The position numbers were made by a program, and so were the translations under genes. From Tupaia tana (Eukaryota; Chordata; Mammalia; Scandentia; Tupaiidae): 64,000 nt of DNA. The first letter of the stretch is position 1. Every line of letters begins with the position of its first letter. The notes under the pieces are model-generated. The model saw only the letters and a list, made by a program, of their open reading frames with translations. It made no database searches and was not told the origin of the DNA. This document shows positions 11,228-22,559 of the stretch, piece by piece. The DNA is taken from assembly GCA_026018925.1 (NCBI GenBank), contig JAKSZU010000009.1:33774583-33838582 (forward strand), in the 5' to 3' direction.

Positions 11228-11570
11228 CCAAAAGTTCATGTGTTGAGATTTGATTGTGATGAGATTAAGAGTAAAAACTTAACCCGATCCTGATGTTGCA
11301 CCTTTGGGAGGTGATTGACATTGAGGTCATCATGGTGGGGACCCCATGATAGAGTCCTAGAGGAGAAGAAATGAACACACAAAGATATGTGTTTCTGTTC
11401 TCTCATGTGCATGGCCTTGGGACTCCACTAACAGGAAAAGCCTTACCAGATGTGACCTCTGGAACTCAGACCTCAAACCTCCAAGCCATGACCTAAATTT
11501 GATTTCAGTTCTATTCTTTTAAATTCCCTAGACTTAGGTACTTTTTGTTATTAGCAATGGAATAGACTAT
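11228..11570 (+). mobile_element. Old MaLR-like LTR
   Basis: AAAAGTTCATGTGTTGAGAT, GGGAGGTGATTGACATTGAGG, a central CATGTGCATGGCC block and a terminal TAGCAATGGAATAGACT resemble the sense strand of the LTR family found antisense at 21.9 and 36.6 kb. The family name is from memory. Confidence 0.5.
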
Positions 11571-11779
11571 AGAATATATGCTTCCCCTTTTCTGCTGTCT
11601 CTTTGGCTAGAGGTAGCAGAACCTGTGACATGGCTTTAACCAGAACCAATGGTAGTACCTGTCCCAGAGGCAGGCCTGCTATACTTTTTTTCTATTTATT
11701 TTTTAAAAATATGTAAGTCTGTTATCGGTTTTTGCTCTTCTTCTTTTAAAAATACTTTTTAGAAAAGTTTATTTCTTTT

Positions 11780-11863
11780 GGGGTCAGCAGGTAGTGTGGT
11801 GGTTAAGGCACTGGATCCCACATGGCTGACTGCAAATCCGAGACCCAGTGGCCTAATAAACAC

Positions 11864-11898
<35 letters not shown>

Positions 11899-11988
11899 AT
11901 GCCCAAAATCCAGAGGTGAGAATGGAGGAGAAAGGATTGGAGCATGGCCACCTCTCTTTCTCTCTTTGTTAAGCACACATGCCCTATA
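11780..11988 (+). mobile_element. tRNA-derived SINE with internal (GT)n expansion
   Basis: The TGTGTGCATGC of the body has expanded into a (GT)n run at about 11866-11897. Similar internal CA/GT expansions occur in copies at 14.0 and 26.4 kb, so this body position seeds microsatellites. Confidence 0.88.
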
Positions 11989-12195
11989 GTTTCTTTCTTT
12001 CATGAGTGTGAAAGAGAGAGTGACAACCACCCTCAATAGGGTCTCACACTGTGATCCTCCTCAGCCTTCCAAGCCAGCTAGGATCATAGGTATGCATAAC
12101 CAGAGTGTACAGGTCAACTGGGGATCAAACCTGTGACCTTCCATGTGGAGCCAGCATCATTTGACCAGTGCATTACTGCTTAGCCATCAAGCTGG
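11989..12195 (-). mobile_element. Composite tRNA/7SL SINE
   Basis: Read on the minus strand: a tRNA-like head with a long variable region (AGCAGTAATGCACTGGTC to a B-box-like GGTTTGATCCCC), then an Alu-like 7SL body (ATGCATACCTATGATCCTAG, GGAAGGCTGAGGAGGATCAC, GTGAGACCC), a CT tract and a GAAAGAAAG tail. It is unrelated to the head of the common SINE. Confidence 0.75.
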
Positions 12196-12261
12196 ATCAT
12201 GAGCAGACTTCTCTTTCTTTTTTTCTCTCCTTTTTCTTTTTTTTTCTTTATTCTTCTTTTC

Positions 12262-12537
12262 TTTTCTTTTTTTTTTTTTTTCTTACCAGAGAGTGCGTGC
12301 ATTCACCAGAGACAGAAAGAGCAAGAGGGAGAGGAGGAAGAAAAAGAAAACACCTCCCAGTGAGGTATGTCATGCTTCAACTCCTTCTCCTCCATCTCTC
12401 CATGTTATTGGGATTTGGGGCACACACACACACATGCACCTGGTGTGTTTCTCAAGCCATCAGTTCCAGGACTTGTGCAACATGGTCAGCCATGTGGGAT
12501 CTGGCTGCCTTATCCACCAGACCACGGAGCCAGCCCA
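12262..12537 (-). mobile_element. tRNA-derived SINE, long form
   Basis: Poly(T), GAGTGCGTGCATTCACCAGAG, the GA tract, CTCCTTCTCCTCCATC and the head end GAGCCAGCCCA are present. It contains a short (CA)n at 12420-12433. Confidence 0.85.
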
Positions 12538-12931
12538 AGTAGGCTTTACTTAGGGCTTCTTGTTGACTGCATCTTTTGTCCTTTCTTGGTTGTTGGCTTC
12601 TTTAGCTCCAAGTCTGATATATGAGGCAAAAAGAAATACCAGGCATCTTACCACTATTGTTCCTTGTGTGTCGGGGCCCTTAAATCTTCCTTCTTCATTC
12701 CACCTTTGAATCTTTTTAATTTTTTTTGTTTGTTCTTTATTTTTTTGGTTTTATTTCTATCTTTTGTAGTATATAATGTATGTGGTATATATACTGTCCA
12801 GTGTTCTTATTTGTACTTAGTGGGAGGAATGGGGAAAACCACATCTATTCTATCTTCCTCCACAGGAAGTCTTTGTTTGAAAAAGGAGGCAAGAGGAAGA
12901 GGAAGAGGAAGAGGTCTGGAGTGTAGATTTT

Positions 12932-13137
12932 TTTTTAAAATTTTTATTTTTGTTTAATATTATTATTATTTTTATTATTATAGTTTGATACAGGCCACAT
13001 GTACTCACCAGAGAGAGAGAAAGAAAGAACAAAAACAAGAGAGAAAGTGAGAAAGCAAGCTGCCAGGACTGGGACTCAAACTGTGGTTGGCCATGTGGCA
13101 GTCCAGCACCTTAACTGCCACTCCACTGGCTGGACCC
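12932..13137 (-). mobile_element. Short-form tRNA SINE, AT-tail subtype
   Basis: TSD TGGAGTGTAGATTTT at 12917-12931 and TGGAGTGTAAATTTT at 13138-13152 (one mismatch). The tail is a T- and TTA-rich stretch. Confidence 0.9.
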
Positions 13138-13152
13138 TGGAGTGTAAATTTT

Positions 13153-13735
13153 ATAACCTTGCCCAAGTATAATAGGTCTGCCTATAGGCCAGATACTATC
13201 ATTGGTCCTGGTTAAAGTCATGCCATAGGTCCTGGATGCTAAGGTAAGAAGTGTTGAGAAAGATGCACAAAGGGGCAGGTGTGAGGCTCCCAAACGTGGC
13301 CCAGACCCTGGTTACCCAATTGCATTGTGCTATGACTCTAGGAGGTTTGGGCAGGCCCTACAACCAGTATTGGCTAGGATTCCTGACTGAATCAGTCAGA
13401 CTCCCAGCAACCTGTAGGTGGCACCTAGCATCCATAAATTTAGATGTGAGCTGTCCAGGAAGCTCAGTGACTGTGACCATGGCTAGTTGATCCCAAGTGT
13501 GAGCTCAGTGGATTCAAATAATTCTTATTCCTGTGAGCCCACTGGGCTCCAAAGTGGGAGACTGAGCCCCTACCTCAGAATGTAGTGACTGTCCTGGACA
13601 TGGCTGCTCAGAAAGTGGAGGTTGCTACTAAATAAGCTTTCCTAGGTAACTACTGGATAGGATGAAACAGCCTTTTATTTAACTTTTTATGAAAGTTTGA
13701 GAATAATTCTGGCTCATTTAAAATGACTGAGCATC
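13153..13735. other. No recognised feature
   Basis: Single-copy-looking sequence with no domain-bearing frame. The 79-codon frame at 13251-13490 is unremarkable. Confidence 0.35.
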
Positions 13736-13879
13736 AGGAGGTTTTTGGTGCTAGCCACTATTCATTCACTGGTTCATTCATTAGATATTATTGTGTAGCA
13801 GGCATAATTCTAGGCACCATGAATACAAGATCTCTTCTCCCAAGGAATTTTCTAGTTGAGTTATTTAGGGGATTTTCCT

Positions 13880-14034
13880 TTTTTATTTATTTAATTTTTT
13901 TAGGGAGAGATTTTTTCTATAGGGCATGTGCACTCACTAGAGAGACAAAGAGACAGTAAGTGAGAAATCACCTTCCCGGGGAATGGCCATGCTACAATCT
14001 CTTCTCCTCCATTATCCTCTTGGGATTTGGGGTG

Positions 14035-14065
<31 letters not shown>

Positions 14066-14163
14066 GCCTGGCTTGAGTTTTAAGCCTCCGGGTCTAGGAT
14101 TTGAACCACGGTTGGCCATGTGGGAGTCCAGCAAGGTAATTATTACACCATCTGCTGGTCCCA
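13880..14163 (-). mobile_element. tRNA-derived SINE with internal (CA)n
   Basis: TSD GGGATTTTCCT at about 13869-13879 and 14169-14179. The (CA)n at 14037-14066 sits at the same body position as the repeat in the 11.8 and 26.4 kb copies. Confidence 0.9.
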
Positions 14164-14524
14164 AGGGGGGGATTTTCCTCTTAATGAATAGTACTTAGAA
14201 TAGGTTTGCTAGCTGGGGTGATATTGCAAGCTTCAATTTCAGGGTTCTGAATGACAATCTTGTCTAGAGGTTTTCAACTGGGCTTGAAATCTCCAGGGTG
14301 AGGAGTCACTTGTTAAAATGTTTTATTTTCTTTTTTCAGTTTCCTAGCCCTTATCTAACTGAATATCAGTTAGTTATTCAGTTGAGCGAGTGGAAACAAG
14401 TTTGGGTTTCTCACTATTAAACAAGCACCTCAGGTGATTCTGGTGTCCACTAAATTTTAACAACTAATGACCAAGAGTCAAAAGTAGGAGCCCTGAGAGA
14501 AGTAGGAGACCTGGGCTGAATGTG

Positions 14525-14835
14525 ATGCTTTTGTTTATTTGTTTTCATTTAATCCCTGTACATCTTTACAGTGTACAACATGATTTTTTCCCTACATGAA
14601 TACAACACATATGAATCAAGTCAAAGACATTACCGTTTACATCGTCATCAATAGATAACTTTTTACCTTTGTGTCTGTTACAATTTCTTTCCTGATACCC
14701 TCCGTCCAACCCTCTATTACCCACCCCCTATTACCAGTCCCATACTATCTCTAGTAGCTACTGTTGTGATATTATTCTTCCCAATCTTTCAGTTTCTGCT
14801 ATAGAGAGCAGACTGAATACTATGTTCTTGAAATA
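14525..14835 (-). mobile_element. L1 3'UTR fragment
   Basis: It closely resembles 51.50-51.80 kb (CATTTAATCCCTGTACATCT, TTTACAGTGTACAACATG, CAATCTTTCAGTTTCTGC), where the same sequence lies downstream of ORF2. The fragment contains 3'UTR only. Confidence 0.75.
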
Positions 14836-15042
14836 TTCTCTAGTATGAAAATTTTTGCACTATCTTGTGACTTGGCTCACTTACCTATAAAGGGCTGGGG
14901 CAAGCCAGGAGAAAATTGCTGGTTATTTGAAGTCATTGGTCAAGGAGGCTCTAGTTCATTGGGGTTCAGCTCTAGCTCCTTGAACTTATATTTTAGTCTA
15001 AGAATTTATTGCAGCACATCTATGTCTTTCTTTTGAAGTTTG

Positions 15043-15044
15043 TG

Positions 15045-15078
<34 letters not shown>

Positions 15079-15302
15079 TCATAGAGTGCATGTACTCTCC
15101 AATGAGAGACAGAGAGACAGTGAGAAGGAAAGTGAGAAATCAACACCCCCAGGGGGGAATGGTCACCCTGCAATCCCTTCTCCTCCATTCTCCTCCCAGG
15201 ATTTTGGGCATGCACGCACACACACCCAGCATGATTTTTAAACCACCATGACTGGCCATGTGGGAGTCCAGCACCTTAACTACCACACTGCCTGCTAGCC
15301 CC
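15043..15302 (-). mobile_element. tRNA-derived SINE with (TG)n tail
   Basis: The poly(A)-side end is replaced by a (TG)n run at 15048-15075 on the plus strand. The body and head are otherwise canonical up to CTGCTAGCCCC. Confidence 0.87.
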
Positions 15303-15727
15303 TCTTTTTTATTCTAGTCCTGATTTATACTGTTAACAGAAAGCAATATGGTCTTCCTACACTACAATTAGTAATAGAGTTTTGGGAATCAGAGTGAAAC
15401 TAATCTAGAATTAAAAAAAATCTATCACAGTAATCAACAAAGCATATGATTCCCACATGCCTAAGAAGAAAGGGCCTTTGCTGTATCTCTTGCCCAGCTC
15501 TATGCTCTCCCTCATGACCCTTGCATTTATAGCTAGATCCAGATTGTCCAGAGGACCAGCTGCCTTGCTAGCAAGTAGGATCCTCATAGCTCCACAGCAT
15601 GGTAGTGCTTTGGCATCTGGCATCAGGCTGAAAGAGAGGCAACCACATACAAAGGGATCTAGAGGCATTGGCTGCATAGAGGTAAGTTGGTGGAAGAGAA
15701 GCTCCTTAGGGAATCATTCAACAAATA

Positions 15728-15945
15728 GGGCCCTGGCCTAGTTGTGGTAACATGCAATAGACTCTGCTTTTTAACAAACTGAGGCCACATGGGAGTCCTG
15801 AGTTGGATTCTTCTCTTACCCTAAAGAGCCAGGTGCAGTGGTGCATGCTTGTGATCCCAGCTGCTCAGAAAGCTGAAACAGGAGGATCACAACAGAGAGA
15901 TCCTGTTTAAAACACCACACACACACATACACACACACACACTAC
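15728..15945 (+). mobile_element. Composite tRNA/7SL SINE
   Basis: tRNA-like head GGCCTAGTTGTGGTAACATG with B-box-like GTTGGATTC, followed from 15828 by the clearest Alu-like 7SL body in the window (GCCAGGTGCAGTGGTGCATG, TGTGATCCCAGCTGCTCAG, ACAGGAGGATCACAAC). The tail is (CA)n at 15913-15941. Confidence 0.8.
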
Positions 15946-15973
15946 AGATGAAAGAAGAAAGAAGAGAAAAAAA

Positions 15974-16225
15974 GGCCAGCAGGTGACATAGTGGTTAGGG
16001 TGCTGGACTCCCACATGGTCGATCGTGGTTCGAGTCCTGGACCCAGCGGTTTGAAACTCATGCTGGGTATGTGTGTGTGCATGTCCAAAATCTTGAAAGG
16101 AGAATGGAGGAGAAGGGACTGTAGCATGGCCATCCCCCTCAAGGGGGATGGTTTCTCTCCCTCTGTCTTTCTGTGTCTCTGGTGAGCACATGTGCCCTAT
16201 AGCAACAATCTATCTGTTAAAAAAA
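15974..16225 (+). mobile_element. tRNA-derived SINE, long form
   Basis: It has a well-kept B box (GGTTCGAGTCC). It is followed directly by a G10 run at 16226-16235. Confidence 0.92.
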
Positions 16226-16631
16226 GGGGGGGGGGAGAGAAACGAAAAGGCAGAGTCCCTGCTATGCTCCTGCAGTGGGTGATCAGATGGCTGAGTGCTG
16301 AATGCCTCTGCTGTGATGGTCTCTGTAAGTGTGGCCCAGAGTGCCACATTTTCCATTTGTGATGTCTCACAACCAAGTCTTCTTATCAAAGGCAGCAGGA
16401 GGCTGCACTGAAACCCTGGAAAGAATAATGGGACTGGGAGGACAAAGAGGCCAGTGTCAGCCAGAAGGACCATTGTTGAAGAGACACTAATGTGTTCTTT
16501 GGGCTCTGGGCACCACACAATTAGTCATCTGTTGACCTCTGCTTGCCAGGTTCCCAAAACCTGTGGCTCTTTGCAGATGTGGTCTCCAGTGTTCAACTGT
16601 CTGGTAGCACGAACCTTCTACCCCTGGATAG

Positions 16632-16665
16632 AAGCCTGGTGCCATATACAGCCTGGTGCCATATA
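16632..16665 (+). repeat. Direct duplication AGCCTGGTGCCATATA
   Basis: The 16-mer occurs at about 16632-16647 and again about 18 bp downstream. Confidence 0.85.
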
Positions 16666-16765
16666 AGTTTACTAAAACAAGGGTCTGATAGACGCTGTCG
16701 GCTGTCACTCTGCTATATCCAGGGAATGGCTCAGTTTGTACTGTAATGATCCACAGAACACAACA

Positions 16766-16842
16766 GTAACTGCCCGATAGCAAATTGAAAAGCTAATAAA
16801 GTAAAATAAATAATTAAGGAAAATCTTATCTTAAAAAAAAAG
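16766..16842 (+). mobile_element. 3' tail fragment of AT-tail SINE subtype
   Basis: ATAGCAAATTGAAAAGCTAA and AAATAAATAATTAAGG match the tail of the short SINE subtype, with no head attached. Confidence 0.5.
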
Positions 16843-16845
16843 AAT

Positions 16846-17000
16846 ATTTGCTGAGAGCTTGCTCTGTGCTTAAGCCCTATTCTGAGGCCTGGAAAATCTC
16901 ATTTAAACCTCAGACCAACCCTCCAAGGCAGGGGCCATTGTCATCTCCATTTTGCCAAGAAAATACAGTGGCAGAGAGACATAATGCTGTAGAAAAGCAA
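16846..17000 (+). mobile_element. MIR-like SINE relic
   Basis: TGCTGAGAGCTTGCTCTGTG, AAACCTCAGACCAACCCTCC and ATCTCCATTTTGCCAAG follow MIR order. Confidence 0.6.
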
Positions 17001-17740
17001 AGATATGGTTAGGCCAATACTGCAGATGGCTGTAAGTTTAGTCACCACCCAAGGAAGAGCCACAATATTTTTGGGGCTAATGAAAGGAGGCCCTTTTAGC
17101 TCTTCAGGGCAAGAAGCTTGAAGCATCTCTGCAGATATTTACACACAGAAACGAATGTCATTCTTCACCACCCACCCCCTCCCCCATATCTTTCTACACA
17201 GAAAGCCTGTTGGTGATTATTTAGGTGTCTGTGTTGCTGACAAACCTCATCACCAATTACTAGCTCTAAGAACTATTCTTTTTAGGATCCATGCAGGAAA
17301 CATCTTTTTTATTCCAAGCTTTAAACAGTAGGGAAGCATGCCTATTCATGGATGGTTACTACTATTCTTTTTCTTCTTCTTTAAAAGGGTATTAGTAATT
17401 CCCAGTTAAGTTTCTCTTTGTGAAGTTCTCTGAACATGGAATGTAGTTGATAATTACCATCACCGAGCTCATTATTAGCAGAGCAATACCCGATGATTAG
17501 AGGTAGTTAGCCCTCGTGCTTGTGGCCCTTCATATAGAGCAACTAGTCTTCTTAACTCCCTAATGAGGCCTTCTTGGAGTGTTCCCTGCCATGGTAGCAA
17601 GGTCAAGAGGTATTGACTAACTGTTGTTAATACTTTGAGGAATAGCGGGCAGGGGAGTAAAGGCTTCTTCATGGCCATCAGTACACTCCATTTAAGGTGA
17701 GTCTATATAAGAAGGTTGACTTCCTTAAAAACCAGCGCTA
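17001..17740. other. No recognised feature
   Basis: AT-rich single-copy-looking sequence. No coding signature or repeat recognised. Confidence 0.35.
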
Positions 17741-17966
17741 GGGACAGCTGGTGATACAGTAGTTAACACCAGTTCTGTGACACTGGACCCACGTGAGAAG
17801 GTCCTGGATTCTCATCACGGGACCTCCTTATGCATGCTGGGCCCATACATGTACTCATGATCTGGGCAGGCTAGGGTGAAGGGGTGGATCATGACATGAA
17901 GACTCTGTTGGGGGTGCCTCTCTCATCTCTCTCTGTCATGGAAGAAATGAATAAATATACATTAAA
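17741..17966 (+). mobile_element. Composite tRNA/7SL SINE, degraded body
   Basis: Head GGGACAGCTGGTGATACAGT with B-box-like GTCCTGGATTC. Body CATACATGTACTCATGATCT then GGTGGATCATGACATGAAGA parallels the copy at 61.2 kb. The CT tract ends in TCATGGAAGAAATGAATAAA. Confidence 0.7.
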
Positions 17967-18078
17967 GAAAATATCTCTAAAATTTTTTAAATAAAGAAAT
18001 TTTAAAAGTAGCTTTATTGAGATGTAGTTTTAAGTTCACATACCCTACGACCTGCTTTAAATTTTTAAATATCTTTTT

Positions 18079-18346
18079 GTTTTCACTTTTGTTTGAGAGG
18101 TTTTTGCTATAGGGCATATGCACTTGCCAGAAAGAGAGACAGAGAGACAGAAAGTGAGAAATCACACCCCCCCACCCTAGGGAGGATGGCCATGCTGCAA
18201 TCCCTTCTCCTCCATTCTCCTCTCGTGATCCTGGGCATGCATGCACACACTCCTGGTGTGAGTTTAAGCCACCGGGTCCGGGACTCAAACCAAGGTCAAC
18301 TTCATGGGAGTCCAGCCACATAGCCATTATGCCAACTGCTGGTCCC
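18079..18346 (-). mobile_element. tRNA-derived SINE, first of a stacked trio
   Basis: Flanked by AATTTTTAAATATCTTTTT at 18060-18078 and again at 18347. Long form. The head ends in TGCTGGTCCC. Confidence 0.92.
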
Positions 18347-18365
18347 AATTTTTAAATATCTTTTT

Positions 18366-18614
18366 TTTAAAGAGAGATTTTTGCTATAGGGCATGTGCAC
18401 TCACCAGAGAGACAGAGAGGGAGACAGAAAGCAAGAAATCACCCCCTAGGGGAGATGGCCACACTGCAATGCCTTCTTCTTCCTTCTCCTCTCAGGATTT
18501 ATGGGCAAGCATGCACACGTACCTGGCATGAATTTCAAGCCCCTGGGTCTGACCTGAACCATGGTTGACCATGTGGGAGTCCAGCAATGTAACCATTACA
18601 CCATTGGTGGTCCC
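18366..18614 (-). mobile_element. tRNA-derived SINE, second of the trio
   Basis: It begins right after the second copy of the TSD. A third, slightly diverged copy (TTAAAAATATCTTTTG) follows at about 18617. Confidence 0.9.
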
Positions 18615-18644
18615 AGTATTAAAAATATCTTTTGATTACAGACC

Positions 18645-18908
18645 TTTCTTTTTATAAAATGATTTTTAAAGATTTTTGCCATAGAGCACTTGTGCTTGCC
18701 AGAGAGAGACAGAAAGAGTGAAAGTGAGAAAGCACCCTCCGGAGGGATGGCCACACTGCAATCCCTTCTCCTCCATTCTCCTCCTGGGATTTTCGGTATA
18801 CACACACACACACCTGGTGTGATTTTCAAGCCCCTGGGTCCAGGAGTCAAACTGTGGTCAGCCATGTGAGAATCCAGCACTGTAACCACTGTGCCACTTG
18901 CTGGCCCT
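18645..18908 (-). mobile_element. tRNA-derived SINE, third of the trio
   Basis: Long form beginning at AAAATGATTTTTAAAG. It is separated from copy two by about 30 bp and does not share the TSD. Confidence 0.88.
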
Positions 18909-19139
18909 GGTTATGGACATTTCTAAACATACACAGAAGTAGAGAGAAGAGTAGAACGAATTCTGATGTGCCCAGCTTTGACAATGACCAACTCGGAGCC
19001 AATCTTGTCACATCTATCCTACCACTCCCCTTGTCCCTTGCTCCCACATACCTAGGAGCATTTCCAAACCGAACCCAGGTAACATATGCAGTGTGCATCT
19101 CCAACATACAAAGGGTTAAAAAGGAACAGAAGCACCAGA

Positions 19140-20395
19140 GTCAGTCTGTGTTCATATTTCTAGGGCAGAAGTTTCTGTAATGTGGGGTTTTTGAGCCAGG
19201 GGTGAGGGAGGGGCAATTCATAAAGGGGCCTTAGAGAATCTATGTACTCCTGAAAACATATGTGAAGGGCTCGGTGTGCATTTTGTGAGAGGAGATCACC
19301 AAAAATGTGCAGGCCTCTGTATGTGTGTGTCTGTGTCGGGGAAAGGGAAGATCTGGAGCTTTTAACAGATTTCCAAAGGGCTAATGTGACCCCGGAAAGG
19401 CTAAGAGTCCCTGGCCTAGATAAAGGGGCTCAGCTGTCCTGGTCCAGCTAAGAGTTTTGATTTTTGAGGCTCAGTCCTGAGTGGCAGATTTGCTGAGAAA
19501 GTTGCTGAGCAGTTGGGCCTGGCATGGAAGCTTTAGGCCTTTCAGCCTGCAGTGCTTGTCAGACTCAGGAGATTATATAGTGCTATTGGGGCCCTAAAAC
19601 ATGGTGCTGCAGAACCCCCTGGTGTGGCCTTAAACATGTTAATTCCTGGACCTCACACTTTAGGATTCTCGGTCAATAGGTCTGAGGTGGGGTCAGAGCA
19701 TCTGCTTATGTTTACCCAAATCCTGCTTTCTTTAAAAAAAATAATAAGTTCATTAATTTCTTCCATGTGAAAGACATGGCATTATAAGGGCTTATTGTCC
19801 TTCTGGAATTGCAAAGATTTAAAAAGTGTCAGAAAGCTGATATGATTCATGGCTCTTCGGGTTCCGCTGATTTCAGCTAAGAAGGATGAAGCTCAGAAAG
19901 CGGATGGGCTGACATTCTTATCAAGCTGCATAGGCCAGGGTGAAACTTCAGTGTTTCTTTCCCAGGTACCTTCACGCATTGGTGGTCAAGTTATCTCAGT
20001 TACTGGGAACACTGTGCATCAGGCAGGAAACTCTTGATAGCAAAGCTGGCCTCATTTGGCAAATATATTTCCTTGGCCACATTGAAGGCTCATGAGAAAC
20101 TTTGGGGCTGACTCGGGGCCCATCTCACGTGGATAAAAACAACTCAGAGCTCACATACAATCAAGAGGGGAGCAGTGGCATATTCCCTATATGCAGGAGG
20201 GCCCACTGTAATGTCAATGACTTTTTATAACTTCAACTAGCCTTTGGGGACCAAGGGCTCCCCAAGTAACATTGAGAGGCACCAGTGCTGGATCTGGATT
20301 TCCTTCCTTACAGGAGGGAAAGGCCCTGCTAGACTTTAAACTTCCTAAAGGAAAGATCTTGTTGAGGGTCTGCTCGAAAACCTTAGCACTCATAG
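19140..20395. other. Region with possible old DNA-transposon pieces, no gene
   Basis: The stretch 19605-19700 (ATGTTAATTCCTGGACC, GGTCAATAGGTCTGAGGTGG) looks like the inner part of MER5-type hAT relics. The rest is not recognised. No frame carries a domain. Confidence 0.35.
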
Positions 20396-20411
20396 AGGGT
20401 CCTAGAGTTCT

Positions 20412-20596
20412 TTATTTCTTTTTTTTTAAAGAATTATTTTATTTGATTTTATTCATCATCATTATTGTTATTTTAATTTGACCAGAGGTGGGGGGAGGGT
20501 GGAGTGAGAAAGCAAGCTGCCATGTCCGGGACTTGAACCGTAGTTGGCCATGTGGGAGTCCAGCACACCTTAACCACCATGCCATCTGCCAGCCCC
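20412..20596 (-). mobile_element. Short-form tRNA SINE, AT-tail subtype
   Basis: TSD GGTCCTAGAGTTCT at 20398-20411 and GGTCCTGGGGTTCT at 20597-20610. Confidence 0.9.
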
Positions 20597-20610
20597 GGTC
20601 CTGGGGTTCT

Positions 20611-21885
20611 AACCCAGAATGGTCTGTTTAAAAACCCTGAGGTCTATGATTATGCCTCAACTCCCTACCCCCTACTCCCACCAGTCTCAAGATAACGGGA
20701 CTTTCTTATTGTGCTTGCACACTTGTTCTTCAGTACTGCCTTGAATCTAGTGTTTACCTGATGTCTGACTTTTCAGGCTTTAACTTTTGTTTCTGACTTT
20801 ATGCTGGTCCTTGGAAATTGACAACTAAACCTGGCCTTCTCCACACTGACCCACTAGCCACCCTGTATACAACTTATCCTTTGCTGGGGACTTCTGGTAA
20901 TTGTCCTACCTGCGTTTATTCAGCCTGAGGGCGTCCTGCTCAGGAGAGTTGCTTCTATCACCTAAGGGATGACTAGATGACCTGTGGATGCAAATGAGTA
21001 TTAATGAGCTCTAAGGGTGCTTCTTGTCCAGGTCACTGCATGAAATAACTGGTGACATGAATTAGTGAGTGAGCAACTGGCACTTTCTTCCTCTAAAAAG
21101 GACTGCTTGTCCAACTATGCTCAAGGATCCAGGGACAAGGCAGTGGACTTTCTGTAACAGAAGAAACTTTATGGGCCAGGTTGGGACTGGTCCTGCTGGT
21201 GTCTTCCCTCTGTTGATCAACAAGCACACAGCATCACTTTTCTCCCCAGAAGCCTCTAGCTGCCAGATCAGTGGAGTCAGTGGGGAGTTGGGTCTTCAGT
21301 GTAGATATCTCCGATCTTCTCAGAAGAGCAGAACCTTAACTAGTCAGAATCTTGGGGAAGAGTCTTAATGAGAATATCTAAGAAACTCAGACTCAAGCAT
21401 CAAGCCTATTTTGTCATTCTTCTTGTTGGAAGAGTTATCAAAATGTCTGAGGCCACCTTCCTGCCTAAAGAACTCAGCCTATCAACTGTAATGAAACTTT
21501 AAGTGTTAATCTTCATTATCTGAGTTCACTACCCAGGCTGGGAATAGGCACAAAGTGTAAGACCGTGACCCCAGTGTTTATCCAGGTAATGGTGCATTTG
21601 TGTGTGTTATTTGTTTTGAAATGTTCCTTTACCCCCAAAAAGGAAGTTAAGAAAAATATTTGAGAGTGTCCAAGTAATTGACTCTTTTTCATCCTAAGAA
21701 ATAGAATCTTCTTATGTGTAATCATTTTGGTTAAGGATGACCTTGGCTCTTGGAAAATTGGACAGAAAGCAGTATTTGGGGAGGGCTGCCAAGGCCAGCT
21801 CTTTCCTAGTGCCTCTGCTAGATTAACTTCAATTTAGATTTCTTTGTTAATTTTCATGTAAAACTAACCTAGATGTTACTGTCTT
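20611..21885. other. No recognised feature
   Basis: About 1.3 kb without lineage SINE or L1. The 99-codon frame at 21069-21368 shows no known domain. Confidence 0.35.
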
Positions 21886-22550
21886 AGTCTGTCTTGTGCT
21901 GCTAAAGCAGAATACCTAAAACTGGGTAATCTGCAAAGAACAGAGATTTATTTCTTAAAATTCTGGAGACTGGAGGACAGCAGGTGGTATAGTTGTTAAG
22001 GTGCTGGACTCCCACGTGGTTGACCATGGTTCAAGTCCCAGCTCTGGTGGTTTGAAAATCATGCCAAGTACATGTGTGTGCATGCCCAAAATCCTGAGAG
22101 GAGAATGGAGGACAAGGGATTGCTGTGTGGTCATACCCCTGGGGGGATGTTTTCTCACTTTCTGTCTCTCTGTCTCTCTGGTGAGTACACACTCCCTACA
22201 GCAAAAAAAAAAAAAAAAAATCTCTCTCAAAAAAAAATTCTGAAGACTGGAAATTTCAAGATCAAGGAGTCCACAACAGGCAAGGGCCTTCTTGCTGCAT
22301 GATCCCATGGTGGTAGACAGAAGAGAAAGAACACATGCTAGAGAAAGAGAGGCCAAACTCATCCTTTCATCAGGAACTCACTCCCTCTATAACTAACTCA
22401 CTCCTATGATGCCCTCTTTTAATCCATTTGTGAGGGCAGAACTTGCATGACCTAATCACCTCTTAAATGTCTCACTGTTATATTGAAGGTTGTTTCTAAC
22501 ACATGAATCTTGGGGGACACATTCAAATCATAGCAGCTAATCACTGAAGA
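21886..22550 (-). mobile_element. Old MaLR-like LTR, antisense, split by a SINE
   Basis: Starts TTAGTCTGTCTTGTGCTGCT, then ACCTAAAACTGGGTAATCTG and GAGATTTATTTCTTA. It ends TCTTGGGGGACACATTCAAA and TCATAGCA. These are hallmarks of this abundant LTR class read on the antisense strand. Confidence 0.6.
21974..22233 (+). mobile_element. tRNA-derived SINE inserted in the LTR
   Basis: TSD AAAATTCTGGAGACTGG at 21957-21973 and AAAATTCTGAAGACTGG at 22234-22250. Long form with a doubled A-rich end (A18, TCTCTCTC, A9). Confidence 0.94.
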
Positions 22551-22559
22551 AAACCTTAT

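Noticed and set aside
15828..15910. Primate Alu element
   Set aside because: Only one Alu-like monomer is present and it is fused to a tRNA-like head. No dimeric Alu is in the window.
21069..21368. 99-codon frame, possible gene
   Set aside because: No domain, no promoter signs and no splice structure. Within chance expectation for 64 kb.
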